Shown in pieces: positions 23,472 to 33,609 of a DNA stretch of 33,609 nucleotides. How positions within the stretch are numbered: position 1 is the stretch's first letter; each line of letters starts with the position of its first letter. The stretch comes from Actinomycetota bacterium (lineage in GTDB: Bacteria > Actinomycetota > Aquicultoria > UBA3085 > Oleimmundimicrobiaceae): positions 1-33,609 of the forward strand of contig DSBK01000028.1 in the NCBI GenBank assembly GCA_011046085.1, given 5' to 3'. The translations under genes were made by a program, and so were the position numbers. The notes beneath the pieces were generated by a model. The model saw only the letters and a program-made list of their open reading frames with translations. It had not been told where the DNA came from and ran no database searches.

Positions 23472-23945
23472 TTATTGATTTTCTCTCATCCTTAAACACG
23501 CCTCGAGAACACAAAGATTTAACACATCTTCTTTGTTATATTTTAAAAGAACCTCAAGCGCCTTTTCGTCACCGTATGTTTCATATCTTGACCAAAGCAT
23601 AACTGCGTCGTAACCGTTCATCCCGGGCAAATCTCTGTTAATCCCCAAATATTCTTCCACTTTTTTTAAACCACCATATAAATTATGTCTCCAGCAATCG
23701 TACATCAAATCAAGCGATTCAAAATAGTTCATCAAATTTAAATCAAAATGCTTCTCGATGACAGGAAGATCAAAACGGCTGCCATTGTAAGTAACGACAA
23801 TTTCGGCTCCTCTTAAAAAATCCAGAATGGCTTCAGCCGTAATATTGGGTAAAATAAATTGCACCAAATTCTTGCTGGGACGATATATGCCAACAACGGT
23901 TATTCTACCGTCAAAAGAGGTCTCTATATCCAAATATGCCTTCAA
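23472..23945 (-). CDS. RNase H-fold 3'-5' exonuclease (YprB-type, DEDD)
   Basis: A 157-residue nuclease-fold protein with the DEDD set: D6 and E8 in YLDIETSF, Asp in VTYNGSRFDLPVI, and the final Asp in YNKEDVLNL. This matches the RNase_H_2/YprB family of predicted exonucleases, likely acting on structured DNA or RNA. It is short and free-standing, without the TPR part found in YprB. The start TTG 23945 has GGGGGA upstream; no ATG is available nearby. Confidence 0.85.
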   Translation of the reverse strand: MKAYLDIETSFDGRITVVGIYRPSKNLVQFILPNITAEAILDFLRGAEIVVTYNGSRFDLPVIEKHFDLNLMNYFESLDLMYDCWRHNLYGGLKKVEEYLGINRDLPGMNGYDAVMLWSRYETYGDEKALEVLLKYNKEDVLNLCVLEACLRMRENQ

Positions 23946-23980
23946 ATTCTTCCCCCGAATTTTTATTTATAAATAACAGC

Positions 23981-24172
23981 TCAGTTTCTTTTAATGGTTA
24001 TCGCCCCGACGGGACAGTCCTCGGCCACCCCTTCCAGGTCTTCACACTCCTCAACGTCCTCCGTTATCACGTGCGCTACATTATCTTCCCAAACCTCAAA
24101 GACTTCGGGACAAGTTTCTTCACAAAGCCCACAACCAACACATAGTTCCTCGTCGATAACGACTAATAACAT
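23981..24172 (-). CDS. Single-cluster ferredoxin
   Basis: A 63-residue ferredoxin like those of Thermotoga and Clostridia. The motif CVGCGLCEETCPEVFEV supplies three cluster cysteines plus one more, and the last ligand lies in EDCPVGAI. A strongly acidic surface (EDVEECEDLEGVAED) suits electron transfer. It probably carries one [4Fe-4S] cluster, with the remaining two cysteines free to form a disulfide as in Thermotoga ferredoxin. ATG 24172 has AAGGGGGTG upstream; the longer frame from 24214 is rejected. Downstream, in the same direction, lies the exonuclease gene. Confidence 0.92.
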   Translation of the reverse strand: MLLVVIDEELCVGCGLCEETCPEVFEVWEDNVAHVITEDVEECEDLEGVAEDCPVGAITIKRN

Positions 24173-24412
24173 ATTCGCACCCCCTTTATAAACTCTATTA
24201 ATGTTATTCGTCATTTTCTTGCCCTTACCTTTGAAATCATACTAAAAGAGCAACAAAAATAAGCTACGTCTTTTATCGCCTGGATAGGTCGGGAAAGCCA
24301 GCAAATATTGGATGTATGAAAGTTCCAAAATAATATACCAAAAGATTGTTATACAACAACATAATCGCGGAAAAAACGAAGGTTACAATAACTTCATAAG
24401 ATTTCTATTTAA

Positions 24413-25183
24413 TTAACTCAATTCTTTGCCGAGGGCTTTGGCTATGGGTTTAAGCTCTTTAATTAGTTGCTCCAGCTCAATTGGGGTCAATGATTGAGCG
24501 CCATCGCATAGGGCTTTTTTAGGATTTGGATGCACTTCAACCATTATCCCGTCGGCTCCCGCGGCAACCGCGGCTCTACTCATCGGGATTACCATATCCG
24601 CATGCCCTGTGGAATGACTAGCATCCACAATTATCGGATGAGTGCTTAGTTTCTTAACTACGGGGACAGCGCTCAAGTCAAGGGTAAAGCGCGTGGCCGT
24701 CTCAAAAGTTCTTATCCCTCGTTCACATAAGATAACGTTTGGATTACCAGCCGAAGTAATATATTCAGAAGCCAGCAACCATTCTTCTATTGTTGCTGAA
24801 AACCCTCTTTTTAGCAGAACTGGTTTTTTATCTTTTGCGGTTAACTTGCCAAGTTTTTTAAGAAGCGAATAATTATCCATGTTGCGCGCTCCAACTTGAA
24901 GAACATCGACGTGTTTTGCGACAAGTTCCGCAATATCAGAATCGGTAACTTCGGTAACGGTTTTCAACCCAAACCTTTTACCCACTTCAGAGAGATATTT
25001 TAGACCATCCTCCTCAAGCCCCTGGAAGCTATAGGGAGAGGTGCGAGGTTTGTAAGCGCCGCCTCTTAAATATTTTATTCCAGCTTTTTTTACCGCCTCA
25101 GCCACCTCAAAAAGCTGCTCCTTGTTTTCAATCGCACAAGGCCCAGCTATTATGAAAACTTTTTTTTGGTCAAAGATATCCAT
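24413..25183 (-). CDS. aroF: 3-deoxy-7-phosphoheptulonate (DAHP) synthase, short type I-beta
   Basis: The first enzyme of the shikimate pathway, condensing phosphoenolpyruvate with erythrose 4-phosphate. The 256-residue protein has [10 protein letters not shown], the metal-binding and substrate loops [47 protein letters not shown] and VEVHPNP. It lacks the N-terminal regulatory ferredoxin-like domain of Thermotoga-type enzymes. The chorismate mutase gene directly abuts it (TAA then ATG), and a fused or paired mutase often provides feedback control in this family. Aromatic synthesis is therefore co-expressed with purine genes in the same direction. Confidence 0.96.
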   Translation of the reverse strand: MDIFDQKKVFIIAGPCAIENKEQLFEVAEAVKKAGIKYLRGGAYKPRTSPYSFQGLEEDGLKYLSEVGKRFGLKTVTEVTDSDIAELVAKHVDVLQVGARNMDNYSLLKKLGKLTAKDKKPVLLKRGFSATIEEWLLASEYITSAGNPNVILCERGIRTFETATRFTLDLSAVPVVKKLSTHPIIVDASHSTGHADMVIPMSRAAVAAGADGIMVEVHPNPKKALCDGAQSLTPIELEQLIKELKPIAKALGKELS

Positions 25184-25453
25184 TTATTGCTCCAAATCTT
25201 TCATACAGTGAAGAATTGTCTCATATATCCTATGTATTGCATCATCATAGAGAGGTCCTGAATTAAGCGCCGAAATCTTCTCAAATATCTTTTCTTCGCG
25301 ACGAGGGTCATATATTGGAAAGGCCCCTTCAATTTTCAGTTTTCTTATCTTTAAAACTATATCTGCCCTCTTATTTAAAATTTGCACAACCCTTTCATCT
25401 ATCTTATCAACTTCCTCTCGAAGTTCCTCTAGTTCCTTTTCAATTTTTGTCAT
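25184..25453 (-). CDS. Chorismate mutase, AroQ type
   Basis: An 89-residue all-helical chorismate mutase domain (chorismate to prephenate): ELREEVDKIDERVVQILNKRADIVLKIRKLK, YDPRREEKIFEKI and IHRIYETILHCMKDLEQ. The arginines and lysines R11-like, R28-like, K39-like and R46/R47 positions of the fold are present. ATG 25453 is preceded by AAGGAGG, so the longer frame from 25510 is rejected. It sits directly before the DAHP synthase, so the two products may form a regulated complex, as known for several such pairs. Confidence 0.92.
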   Translation of the reverse strand: MTKIEKELEELREEVDKIDERVVQILNKRADIVLKIRKLKIEGAFPIYDPRREEKIFEKISALNSGPLYDDAIHRIYETILHCMKDLEQ

Positions 25454-25522
25454 AAAACCTCCTTTTAGTCGGTAGTCTATTATTCGAAAGTCGGCAGTTT
25501 TTAAAATCAACTCCCCAGTTAT

Positions 25523-27085
25523 CTATTCCCACTCAATTGTACTCGGTGGTTTTGAGCTTATGTCATACACAACTCGATTAACTCCAGTTACCTCATTTAT
25601 TATCCTATTTGACAGTCTTTCCAAAACATCATATGGCAATCTTGCCCAATCGGCGGTCATAGCGTCTTCAGACGTAACCCCCCTGATGGCTATAACATAC
25701 GAATAAGTCCGCTCATCGCCCATAACCCCGACACTTTTAATGCAAGGTAAAACGGCAAATGACTGCCACAAGCTCCGATATAGATTTGCCCGTTTTATTT
25801 CTTCGGTTACAATGGCATCGGCATACCTTAAAATTTCCAGTCGCTCCGCCGTAACCTCGCCAATTATTCTTATTGCCAACCCCGGCCCAGGAAAGGGCTG
25901 TCGCCAAACTATCTCTTCCGTCAAGCCAAGCTCTTCCCCTATCGCTCTAACCTCGTCTTTGAAAAGTAACCTAAGCGGTTCTATAAGTTTAAAATCCATC
26001 TCAAGAGGCAACCCACCAACATTGTGATGAGTTTTTATTTTGGCGGCATCCTTTGTGCCGCTCTCAATTACATCGGGATACAAAGTGCCCTGAACCAAAA
26101 AATCTACATCTTTGAGCTCATAAGCAAACTCTTCAAAAACTCTAATAAACTCCTCCCCAATAATAACCCTTTTTTTTTCAGGATCAGTAACCCCATTAAG
26201 TTTATTTAAAAAACGCTCCTGGGCATTTATCTGAACTAGATTTATCTTAAAATTCCTTCTAAAAGTCTCCTCTACCTGCTCCGCTTCTCCTTTTCGAAGA
26301 AAACCGTGATTAACAAAGACACAAGTGAGTTGATCGCCGATGGCCTTGTGGACTAAAACAGCTGCAACCGCAGAATCCACTCCCCCGCTCAAACCACAAA
26401 TTATCTTGTTTTTTCCCACCTTTTCTCTTATATCCTCTATAGATTTTTCTATGATGGAAACCATGGTCCAAGAAGGAGCACATTCACAAGCAAAGTAAAT
26501 AAAATTCTTTAAAAGATCGGCACCAAAGGGTGTATGTATAACTTCGGGGTGAAACTGAACACCGTAGAGATCTTTTTCCGCATTTTCCATGGCGGCCACT
26601 TCGATTGAGTCAGTGCTTGCAGTAAGTTTAAAACCAGTCGGCATAATCTTTATTGAGTCGCGATGGCTCATCCAAACATCTTGTTCGAGGGAGATATTTT
26701 TGAAAAGAAGTGTATTTTCCTTCGCAAAAAGCATCGTCTTTCCGTACTCGCTCTTTCCCGTCTTGGCGACCTTTCCACCTAACATATTCGCCATCAATTG
26801 CATACCATAACATATTCCAAGAATCGGGATACCGAGTTCAAATATTTTCTCATCGCACTCAGGAGCGCCAGAAACATGAACGCTGGCTGGTCCACCTGAG
26901 AGTATAATCCCTTTCGGATTCATTTTTTTAATTTCATTAATCGAGATATCATAAGGAACAATTTCGGAATAAACCTTGCATTCTCTCACACGCCTTGCAA
27001 TTAACCTGCTATATTGAGCCCCAAAATCTAATACCAATATCTTTTGTAAATTATTCTGCTTACTTTCGTTAAACTTATCTCCCAC
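25523..27085 (-). CDS. guaA: GMP synthase (glutamine-hydrolysing)
   Basis: Converts XMP to GMP using glutamine and ATP. The glutamine amidotransferase half carries [10 protein letters not shown], the nucleophile Cys in [11 protein letters not shown] and the [11 protein letters not shown] histidine-glutamate pair. The synthetase half has the PP-loop [12 protein letters not shown] and the dimerisation end [22 protein letters not shown]. At 520 residues it has full family length. The start is GTG 27085 with AAGGAG upstream at a somewhat long spacing. It follows guaB3 by 116 bases and completes the IMP-to-GMP branch. Confidence 0.98.
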   Translation of the reverse strand: MGDKFNESKQNNLQKILVLDFGAQYSRLIARRVRECKVYSEIVPYDISINEIKKMNPKGIILSGGPASVHVSGAPECDEKIFELGIPILGICYGMQLMANMLGGKVAKTGKSEYGKTMLFAKENTLLFKNISLEQDVWMSHRDSIKIMPTGFKLTASTDSIEVAAMENAEKDLYGVQFHPEVIHTPFGADLLKNFIYFACECAPSWTMVSIIEKSIEDIREKVGKNKIICGLSGGVDSAVAAVLVHKAIGDQLTCVFVNHGFLRKGEAEQVEETFRRNFKINLVQINAQERFLNKLNGVTDPEKKRVIIGEEFIRVFEEFAYELKDVDFLVQGTLYPDVIESGTKDAAKIKTHHNVGGLPLEMDFKLIEPLRLLFKDEVRAIGEELGLTEEIVWRQPFPGPGLAIRIIGEVTAERLEILRYADAIVTEEIKRANLYRSLWQSFAVLPCIKSVGVMGDERTYSYVIAIRGVTSEDAMTADWARLPYDVLERLSNRIINEVTGVNRVVYDISSKPPSTIEWE

Positions 27086-27201
27086 TTACCTATAATCTCC
27101 TTATCTTTTAAATTGTTATGTAGTTAGAGGTTTAAGAAATAATTTAAAAAAACAAACAGCTTTTAATTCAGTTCATTTTTTTGCCATCTGCCATCTGCCC
27201 C

Positions 27202-28359
27202 TTATCCCATCCCAACGCCTTGGGTGCGTTGAAGAAGTTTCCCCTCAGTCTGAAGAGAAGGGGCAACCATTACTTCCGTTTTCTGAAAAGCTTTTATATT
27301 TTCATATCCGCACGTAGCCATCGAGATTCTTAGCGCTCCAAATAAATTCAGCGTGCCGTCATTTTCATGAGCAGGACCTACTAAGATTTCTTTTAAACTA
27401 CCAGCAACGTCGGTTCGAACTCTTGCGCCGCGAGGGAGATCTGGATGGAACGTAGCCATTCCCCAATGGTAACCTTGTCCAGGCGCTTCTTTTGCCCGCG
27501 TTAATGGTGAGCCAATCATCACCATATCGGCGCCGCAAGCAATTGCTTTTGCGATATCTCCACCAGTTCTCATGCCACCATCAGCTATCACTTTAACATA
27601 CTGCCCGGTTTCGTCCAGATGACGCATTCTAGCTGCCGCGGCATCAGCGATTGCTGTGGCCTGCGGAACTCCAATCCCTAAAACCTGACGTGTTGTGCAA
27701 GCTGCCCCCGGACCAACTCCAACAAGAATCCCAGCCGCGCCGGTTCTCATTAAATGGAGCGCCGAGGTATAGGAACAACAGCCACCAACTATGACAGGGA
27801 CAGATACCGATTTAATAAACTTATTTAAATCCAAAGGCTCAACGGTGGTGCTCAGATGCTCCGCGCTTACTACGGTTCCCTGAATAACTAAAATATCCAA
27901 ACCTGCGTCTAAAGCAATTCTATAATATTCCATTACTTTCTGAGGTGTAAGCGATGCAGCAGCGACAACGCCTCCTCTTTTAATCTCTTCGATTCTTTTT
28001 CTTACCAACTCAGGTTTTATCGGTTCCTTATATATCTCCTGCATCTTGCATGTTGCTTCTTCCTTTGAAAAACCAGCAATCTTCTTGAGCACAGAGTCGG
28101 CATCTTCATATCTTGTTTGAACTCCCTCGAGATTTAAGACGGCCAACCCTCCAAGTTTGCCCATCTCAATAGCAAATTTGGGATCAACAACACCATCCAT
28201 TGCTGAAGCCAAGACCGGCAAATCAAAATGAAAACCGGCCACTTCAGCGCTAATATCCACATCTTGAGGATCTCTTGTCCTCCTGCTGGGAACTATAGCA
28301 ACATCATTAAAACCATAAGCTCTTCTACCAAATTTACCTTTACCGATCTCAACTTCCAT
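27202..28359 (-). CDS. guaB: GuaB3-type IMP dehydrogenase family protein
   Basis: A 385-residue TIM-barrel protein of the GuaB family without CBS domains. The first lines ([31 protein letters not shown]) and the active-site loop [23 protein letters not shown], with catalytic Cys, are typical of GuaB3 proteins of Actinobacteria and Cyanobacteria. [27 protein letters not shown] binds the nucleotide phosphate. The cyanobacterial form has IMP dehydrogenase activity. The gene lies upstream of guaA with no second guaB in the window, so it probably provides XMP. Its leader contains a terminator-like hairpin. Confidence 0.93.
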   Translation of the reverse strand: MEVEIGKGKFGRRAYGFNDVAIVPSRRTRDPQDVDISAEVAGFHFDLPVLASAMDGVVDPKFAIEMGKLGGLAVLNLEGVQTRYEDADSVLKKIAGFSKEEATCKMQEIYKEPIKPELVRKRIEEIKRGGVVAAASLTPQKVMEYYRIALDAGLDILVIQGTVVSAEHLSTTVEPLDLNKFIKSVSVPVIVGGCCSYTSALHLMRTGAAGILVGVGPGAACTTRQVLGIGVPQATAIADAAAARMRHLDETGQYVKVIADGGMRTGGDIAKAIACGADMVMIGSPLTRAKEAPGQGYHWGMATFHPDLPRGARVRTDVAGSLKEILVGPAHENDGTLNLFGALRISMATCGYENIKAFQKTEVMVAPSLQTEGKLLQRTQGVGMG

Positions 28360-28397
28360 ATAATGCCTCCCATAAATTTTATAATTTTTTAAAAAAT

Positions 28398-28442
28398 AAC
28401 CCAGACTTACTCAACTTATTGTACAGGTTGAGCTTCTGGGTT
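28398..28442 (-). promoter_or_regulatory. Terminator-like two-stem hairpin in the guaB leader
   Basis: On the minus strand the outer stem AACCCAGA with TCTGGGTT encloses an inner stem CTCAAC with GTTGAG, and the structure is followed by ATTTTTTAAA. It lies about 40 bases upstream of the guaB ATG, inside the predicted leader, so it could be an attenuator. I could not match it to a purine riboswitch or another known RNA. Confidence 0.6.
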
Positions 28443-28488
28443 TTCCCATTTCCAAAAATTCCTTCCTTCAAAATCTTAAAATTAACTA

Positions 28489-28517
28489 ATCTTAACCTGC
28501 ACAAAAAAAACTGTCAA
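28489..28517 (-). promoter_or_regulatory. Putative guaB promoter
   Basis: On the minus strand -35 TTGACA (28512-28517), a 17-base spacer and -10 TAAGAT (28489-28494). It would give a leader of about 120 bases that includes the hairpin. The rest of 28360-28765 is AT-rich divergent intergenic DNA with no gene I can see. Confidence 0.6.
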
Positions 28518-28765
28518 GGAGCAAGGAAAAACAAACACGCTCTACACAACCCTTATAAGACTTCTTAAAAAATACGATAAAAAACCCCTGATTTATCAAT
28601 TTTTCAACAATTATTTTTAAAAGTTAAAAGACAATTACTAAAAAATTTTTGGTTAACTATTAAGTCTTTAAATAAAAATATCGATAAAAGTAATCCAAAG
28701 TTATTTACCAACAAAAAACCATATAGTTGTATTGTTCGATATTAGAAGAGAGGGGAGGAATGTAA

Positions 28766-28951
28766 TTGTTGTGTCCCAATTGTGGCTGGGAAATGCGGCT
28801 TATAAACCATAAACAGTACAACCTCTTTAAGGATTCTTTATATAAATGTAAATGCGGAGCAACTCATCTTGAAATAAGTGCAGCAAAAGATAGAAAACAA
28901 TTAATACCAATTCAAACCAGAACAAAGCTTAGAAAAAAAGCCCTCATCTAG
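28766..28951 (+). CDS. Small zinc-ribbon protein
   Basis: A 61-residue protein with a four-cysteine zinc ribbon: MLCPNCGWEMR and then LYKCKCGATHLEI. The C-terminus is basic (KDRKQLIPIQTRTKLRKKALI). The start is TTG 28766, six bases after GGGGAGGA; a tempting ATG at 28760 reads straight into TAA. Its stop codon lies inside the terminator hairpin that follows. The function is unknown; nucleic acid binding is plausible from the ribbon and the basic tail. Confidence 0.75.
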   Translation: MLCPNCGWEMRLINHKQYNLFKDSLYKCKCGATHLEISAAKDRKQLIPIQTRTKLRKKALI

Positions 28952-28966
28952 ACGAGGGCTTTTTTT
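28939..28966. terminator. Bidirectional intrinsic terminator between zinc-ribbon gene and groEL
   Basis: A 7-bp stem AGCCCTC with GAGGGCT around an 8-base loop, followed by seven T residues on the plus strand; on the minus strand the same stem is followed by TTTTTTTCT. It can therefore end both the small gene (whose stop TAG lies in the loop) and the groESL transcript arriving from the other side. Confidence 0.85.
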
Positions 28967-29008
28967 CTTTCGATAATCTATGTAACATTTTACGTCATAC
29001 AAAATAAC

Positions 29009-30947
<1,939 letters not shown>

Positions 30948-30994
30948 AATCATCCCTCCTGTTAAAATAGTAATTTTTTATAACCCCATAATTT

Positions 30995-31021
30995 TTAGCA
31001 CTCTCTATTTAAGAGTGCTAA
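30995..31021. promoter_or_regulatory. CIRCE operator (HrcA binding site)
   Basis: A perfect CIRCE palindrome, TTAGCACTC, nine bases, GAGTGCTAA, 48 bases upstream of the groES start. HrcA repressor binds this element and releases it on heat shock. The hrcA gene itself is not in the window. Confidence 0.97.
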
Positions 31022-31026
31022 GAGTT

Positions 31027-31055
31027 ATCTTACAATAACGAAGTAGTAAAATCAA
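31027..31055 (-). promoter_or_regulatory. groESL promoter
   Basis: On the minus strand -35 TTGATT (31050-31055), a 17-base spacer and -10 TAAGAT (31027-31032) lie immediately upstream of the CIRCE element, so bound HrcA would cover the transcription start. The -35 overlaps the last codons of lnt. Confidence 0.7.
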
Positions 31056-32566
31056 TAATCAAATTTTCTTTTTTTTAAAGTTGCCAAAACTAAACCACCT
31101 GCAGAAATTAAAAGACAGAGATACGCAAAAAAGTCACCGAATCTTTTATAAAATGTTTCGCTCTTTTTAAACACAACATTGCCAGCGAGATATCTCCTTT
31201 CAAAAAGAGCGGTGCGTGACAACACCTTCCCAGTGGGATCAATAATCGCTGCTACTCCGGTATTTGCTGCTTGAATAACAAAAAAATCATTTTCGACCGC
31301 TCTTAAAACTGCCATTGATATATGTTGATCCGCCGCAGTTGTTCTTTTAAACCAGCCATCGTTTGTCATAATCACAAGAATTTCGGCGCCTTTTTTTGCC
31401 ATACGACGAACGATAAAAGAATCGGTGGATTCAAAGCAGATGACCGTCGAAAACTTCCCCGCGTCTGTATTGAATACGGTGAATTTCTCGCCGGGTGATG
31501 TATCGACTGAAACGGTTGCAACCGCTCTGATATTTGAAAAAATCGATCTAAGCGGCACATACTCCCCGAACGGAACCAGGCGCACCTTATCGTAACGCTC
31601 CAAAATCTCGCCTTCGGGAGAGAAAAGGAAGGCGGAATTATAATAACGCCCTTCATTACTGTAAAGCCCTCCCACCAATAAATAGCTATCTGTCTTACAG
31701 GCAAGACTTCTAATTTCTTGCAAATAACCTTCTTCTTCCAACAAATAAGCCGGAACGGCTGCTTCAGGCCAAATTATAATATACGGACTCTCTTCAACTG
31801 CTTCTTCGGCTAATTTTAGGTGGGACCTGAAAATATCTTCTTTTTTCATTGGCTCCCATTTTATTTCCTGAGGAATACTTGGCTGCAAAATCGCAACCCT
31901 AATTTCGTTCTGATCTTCCGGCACTCTTGCTAAATTAAGAACCCCGACACCCACCCACAAGAAGATGACCAACAAAACTAGAGCAACATCTCCTAGAATA
32001 ACCTTAACGGACTTTTTCAAACTCGCTTTTTGCTGAGCAAGATACATATAGCTTTCCGTAAGAATTTCATTTACGAAAACCAACAGAAACGACACTCCAA
32101 AAACTCCCGTCCAGCGCGCAATCTGAATAACGGGAAGAAAATTGTGCTGACTATAACCTAAAACTCCCCAGGAGAACCCCCAAAAACCAGCCGAGCGAAA
32201 ATATTCTAAAGAAACCCATAGAGCTGGGATGAGAACCAAACGAGCATTTTTTTCAAAACGGTTGTGGATAACTTTTGCCGCAAACCCGAAAAAGGAAATG
32301 AATAATGCTTGAAATAGAATCAAACTAAAACCTGCGAGTAAACCAAAGAGAAATATCCAATAAAGCAACCCGCCAAAAAAGAACACGCCAGCAACCAAAC
32401 CACAAATCAAAGCACCTTTAAAAGATGCGCGATAAATAGCGATGAGCAAAGGAGTTAAGGCAATCCATGAAACAAAATACCAGTTAAAACGGGGAAAAGA
32501 TAATATTAACAGCGATCCTGAAATGATTGCCAATATTAAGTTAACAATCTGTGATTTATTTCTCAT
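31052..32566 (-). CDS. lnt: Apolipoprotein N-acyltransferase
   Basis: Transfers the third acyl chain to the N-terminal cysteine of lipoproteins at the membrane. About six to seven hydrophobic helices are followed by a nitrilase-fold domain with the catalytic triad Glu in IIWPEAAVPAY, Lys in YDKVRLVPFGEYVP and Cys in VICFEST, and a last helix near the end. The frame extends to ATG 32662, but the added residues are basic and not family-like. No start has a clear ribosome binding site; ATG 32566 is my choice because the first membrane helix follows it directly. Known in some Actinobacteria as well as Gram-negatives. Confidence 0.9.
   Translation of the reverse strand: MRNKSQIVNLILAIISGSLLILSFPRFNWYFVSWIALTPLLIAIYRASFKGALICGLVAGVFFFGGLLYWIFLFGLLAGFSLILFQALFISFFGFAAKVIHNRFEKNARLVLIPALWVSLEYFRSAGFWGFSWGVLGYSQHNFLPVIQIARWTGVFGVSFLLVFVNEILTESYMYLAQQKASLKKSVKVILGDVALVLLVIFLWVGVGVLNLARVPEDQNEIRVAILQPSIPQEIKWEPMKKEDIFRSHLKLAEEAVEESPYIIIWPEAAVPAYLLEEEGYLQEIRSLACKTDSYLLVGGLYSNEGRYYNSAFLFSPEGEILERYDKVRLVPFGEYVPLRSIFSNIRAVATVSVDTSPGEKFTVFNTDAGKFSTVICFESTDSFIVRRMAKKGAEILVIMTNDGWFKRTTAADQHISMAVLRAVENDFFVIQAANTGVAAIIDPTGKVLSRTALFERRYLAGNVVFKKSETFYKRFGDFFAYLCLLISAGGLVLATLKKRKFDY
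32263..32271 (-). promoter_or_regulatory. DnaA box inside lnt
   Basis: A perfect TTATCCACA on the minus strand (TGTGGATAA as read). It is about 420 bases from the tandem pair at 32687-32704 and may be coincidental within coding DNA. Confidence 0.35.
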
Positions 32567-32686
32567 GATTTTTTGGGTGAACATAAAATGCATTAATTTT
32601 TTCCTTTTTTTATTCAAATATCGGAAAAAGTTTATCCCAAAAATTTTCCAGAGAGAGACCATTTGGTTTAACGGTATGATTTAAAC

Positions 32687-32704
32687 TTATCCACATTATC
32701 CACA
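32687..32704 (+). promoter_or_regulatory. Two abutting perfect DnaA boxes
   Basis: TTATCCACA occurs twice in direct, zero-spaced repeat in the 74-170-base gap between tsaD and lnt. Each matches the strong DnaA-box consensus at all nine positions. The location, just upstream of lnt and downstream of tsaD, suggests replication-linked control of lnt or simply DnaA titration; no dnaA gene or AT-rich unwinding region marks an origin here. Confidence 0.65.
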
Positions 32705-32736
32705 AGCAAAAACTTTGAGTTAAGTTTACATAAAAT

Positions 32737-33609
32737 CTACGATTCATTAACTAACCGCATGTTTGGATCGGCATTTGCATCCAGTGAGCAAGTTTTCCTT
32801 TTTTTAAATTTAAAATAACCCGCGCACGCAATCATTGCAGCATTATCGGTGCAAAGAAAGGGTGTCGGATAAAAAAAATCTTTGCCTTCCTTGGCCGCCT
32901 CGTTTTGCAGTCTTTCTCGAAGGGATTTATTTGCAGCAACCCCTCCCGCTAAAACTATTTTATCGACGCCTTTTTCTGCAGCAGCCCGAAGCGTCTTATA
33001 AATTTGAACATCTATAATCGCTGCCTGAAAACTCGCGCAAAGATCAGGAATGTCTATCTCTTTACCCATCGCTTGCTGTCGAGAAACATAATTTAAGACG
33101 GCGGTTTTTAGACCGCTCAAACTAAAATTATAATCATCGGTTTTTATTATAGCTCTGGGAAAATTTATAGATTGAGGATCCCCTTTTGCAGCCAAATCAT
33201 CAATTATGGGTCCACCCGGATAACCAAGGTCTAAAAATTTGGCCACCTTATCAAAGGCTTCTCCCGCTGCATCATCCAAGGTTTCTCCAAGGACCTCATA
33301 TTTGCCAAAATCTTTCATATAAACCAGGGCTGTATGCCCACCCGAAACCACGAGAGCAACCAAGGGAGGTTTAAGATCGGGATATTCAAGAAAATTGACC
33401 AGTATGTGTGCTTCAATATGATTTACGCATATAAGGGGAAGTTTTGTAGCATAAGAAAGCCCTTTTGCAACACCCAAACCAACCAGCAAAGCCCCAACCA
33501 AACCAGGCCCCTGTGTAACCGCAATGGCATCAATATCATCCAAAGTAACATTTGCCTCAAGCAACGCCTCTTCTATAACAGGGCTAATGAGCTCCACGTG
33601 TTTTCGGGA
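32737..33609 (-). CDS. tsaD: tRNA threonylcarbamoyladenosine synthase subunit TsaD, 5' partial
   Basis: Part of the complex that makes t6A at position 37 of ANN-decoding tRNAs. The reading frame is open to the window's end (SRKHVELI), so the start and the first metal-binding region lie outside; the GTG at 33597 is internal. Visible family features are TQGPGLVGALLVGLGVAKGL, the metal ligand motif VNHIEAH, VVSGGHTALV, GEAFDKVAKFLDLGYPGGP and LAGGVAANKSLR, and the last ligand near CTDNAAMIA. It is followed by lnt. Confidence 0.97.
   Translation of the reverse strand, partial: SRKHVELISPVIEEALLEANVTLDDIDAIAVTQGPGLVGALLVGLGVAKGLSYATKLPLICVNHIEAHILVNFLEYPDLKPPLVALVVSGGHTALVYMKDFGKYEVLGETLDDAAGEAFDKVAKFLDLGYPGGPIIDDLAAKGDPQSINFPRAIIKTDDYNFSLSGLKTAVLNYVSRQQAMGKEIDIPDLCASFQAAIIDVQIYKTLRAAAEKGVDKIVLAGGVAANKSLRERLQNEAAKEGKDFFYPTPFLCTDNAAMIACAGYFKFKKRKTCSLDANADPNMRLVNES

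Noticed and set aside
28360-28517. Purine riboswitch upstream of guaB
   Set aside because: I could not find the conserved three-way-junction core of purine riboswitches; only the hairpin with T-run is supported.
32263-32704. Replication origin between tsaD and lnt
   Set aside because: There are only three DnaA boxes, one inside a gene, and neither dnaA nor dnaN nor a clear AT-rich unwinding region is present.

Overview
The window looks like chromosomal DNA of an uncultured, AT-rich anaerobic bacterium, probably an Actinobacteriota-like or neighbouring lineage. That placement is inference. It rests on a CBS-free GuaB3-type IMP dehydrogenase beside guaA, CarD, GYD and MTH1187-type small proteins, an HrcA/CIRCE-controlled groESL operon, and a ferredoxin-linked homocysteine synthesis pair typical of anaerobes. 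Almost all housekeeping genes lie on the minus strand.

Layout. 1-976: right end of an IS3-family element inserted into a membrane-protein gene. 988-1428: small membrane protein. 1418-4964: homocysteine module (DUF39 sulfurtransferase plus NIL/ferredoxin partner), a block of interspersed palindromic repeats, and a CBS-type manganese pyrophosphatase. 4974-7082: pcrA, with a repeat fragment inserted in frame. 7195-9885: an integron-like gene-cassette array of three cassettes and three attC sites, all oriented on the minus strand and with no integrase in the window. The cassettes hold an RHH/RelE toxin-antitoxin pair with its own promoter, a protein with a HEPN-like motif, and a PD-(D/E)XK nuclease-like protein. 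The toxin and the nuclease-like gene each carry one in-frame stop. 10134-12107: AlkD-like glycosylase, HAD hydrolase, GYD protein. 12284-12440: short element with terminal inverted repeats. 12510-15882: a YchF-like protein with no GTPase domain, a proteobacterial-looking DEAD-box helicase, and a YoaK-type membrane protein. 16018-18321: typA and a YwbE-like gene. 18456-18835: two copies of a REP-like hairpin. 18952-20182: a trypsin-like protease overlapped by a separate copy of its N-terminal domain. 20253-24172: macrodomain protein, His/Glu-rich membrane protein, CarD, MTH1187 protein, RmuC, exonuclease, ferredoxin. 24413-28359: aroF, chorismate mutase, guaA, guaB3. 28766-28951: zinc-ribbon protein. 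29009-33609: groEL, groES, lnt and the 5'-truncated tsaD.

The strongest unexpected element is the cassette array (a CALIN: cluster of attC sites lacking an integron integrase), whose contents look defensive. Other points of interest are the GTPase-less YchF relative, the protease with its detached N-terminal domain, a guaB leader with a terminator-like hairpin, two abutting perfect DnaA boxes between lnt and tsaD, and a palindromic repeat shared between intergenic DNA and the pcrA reading frame.
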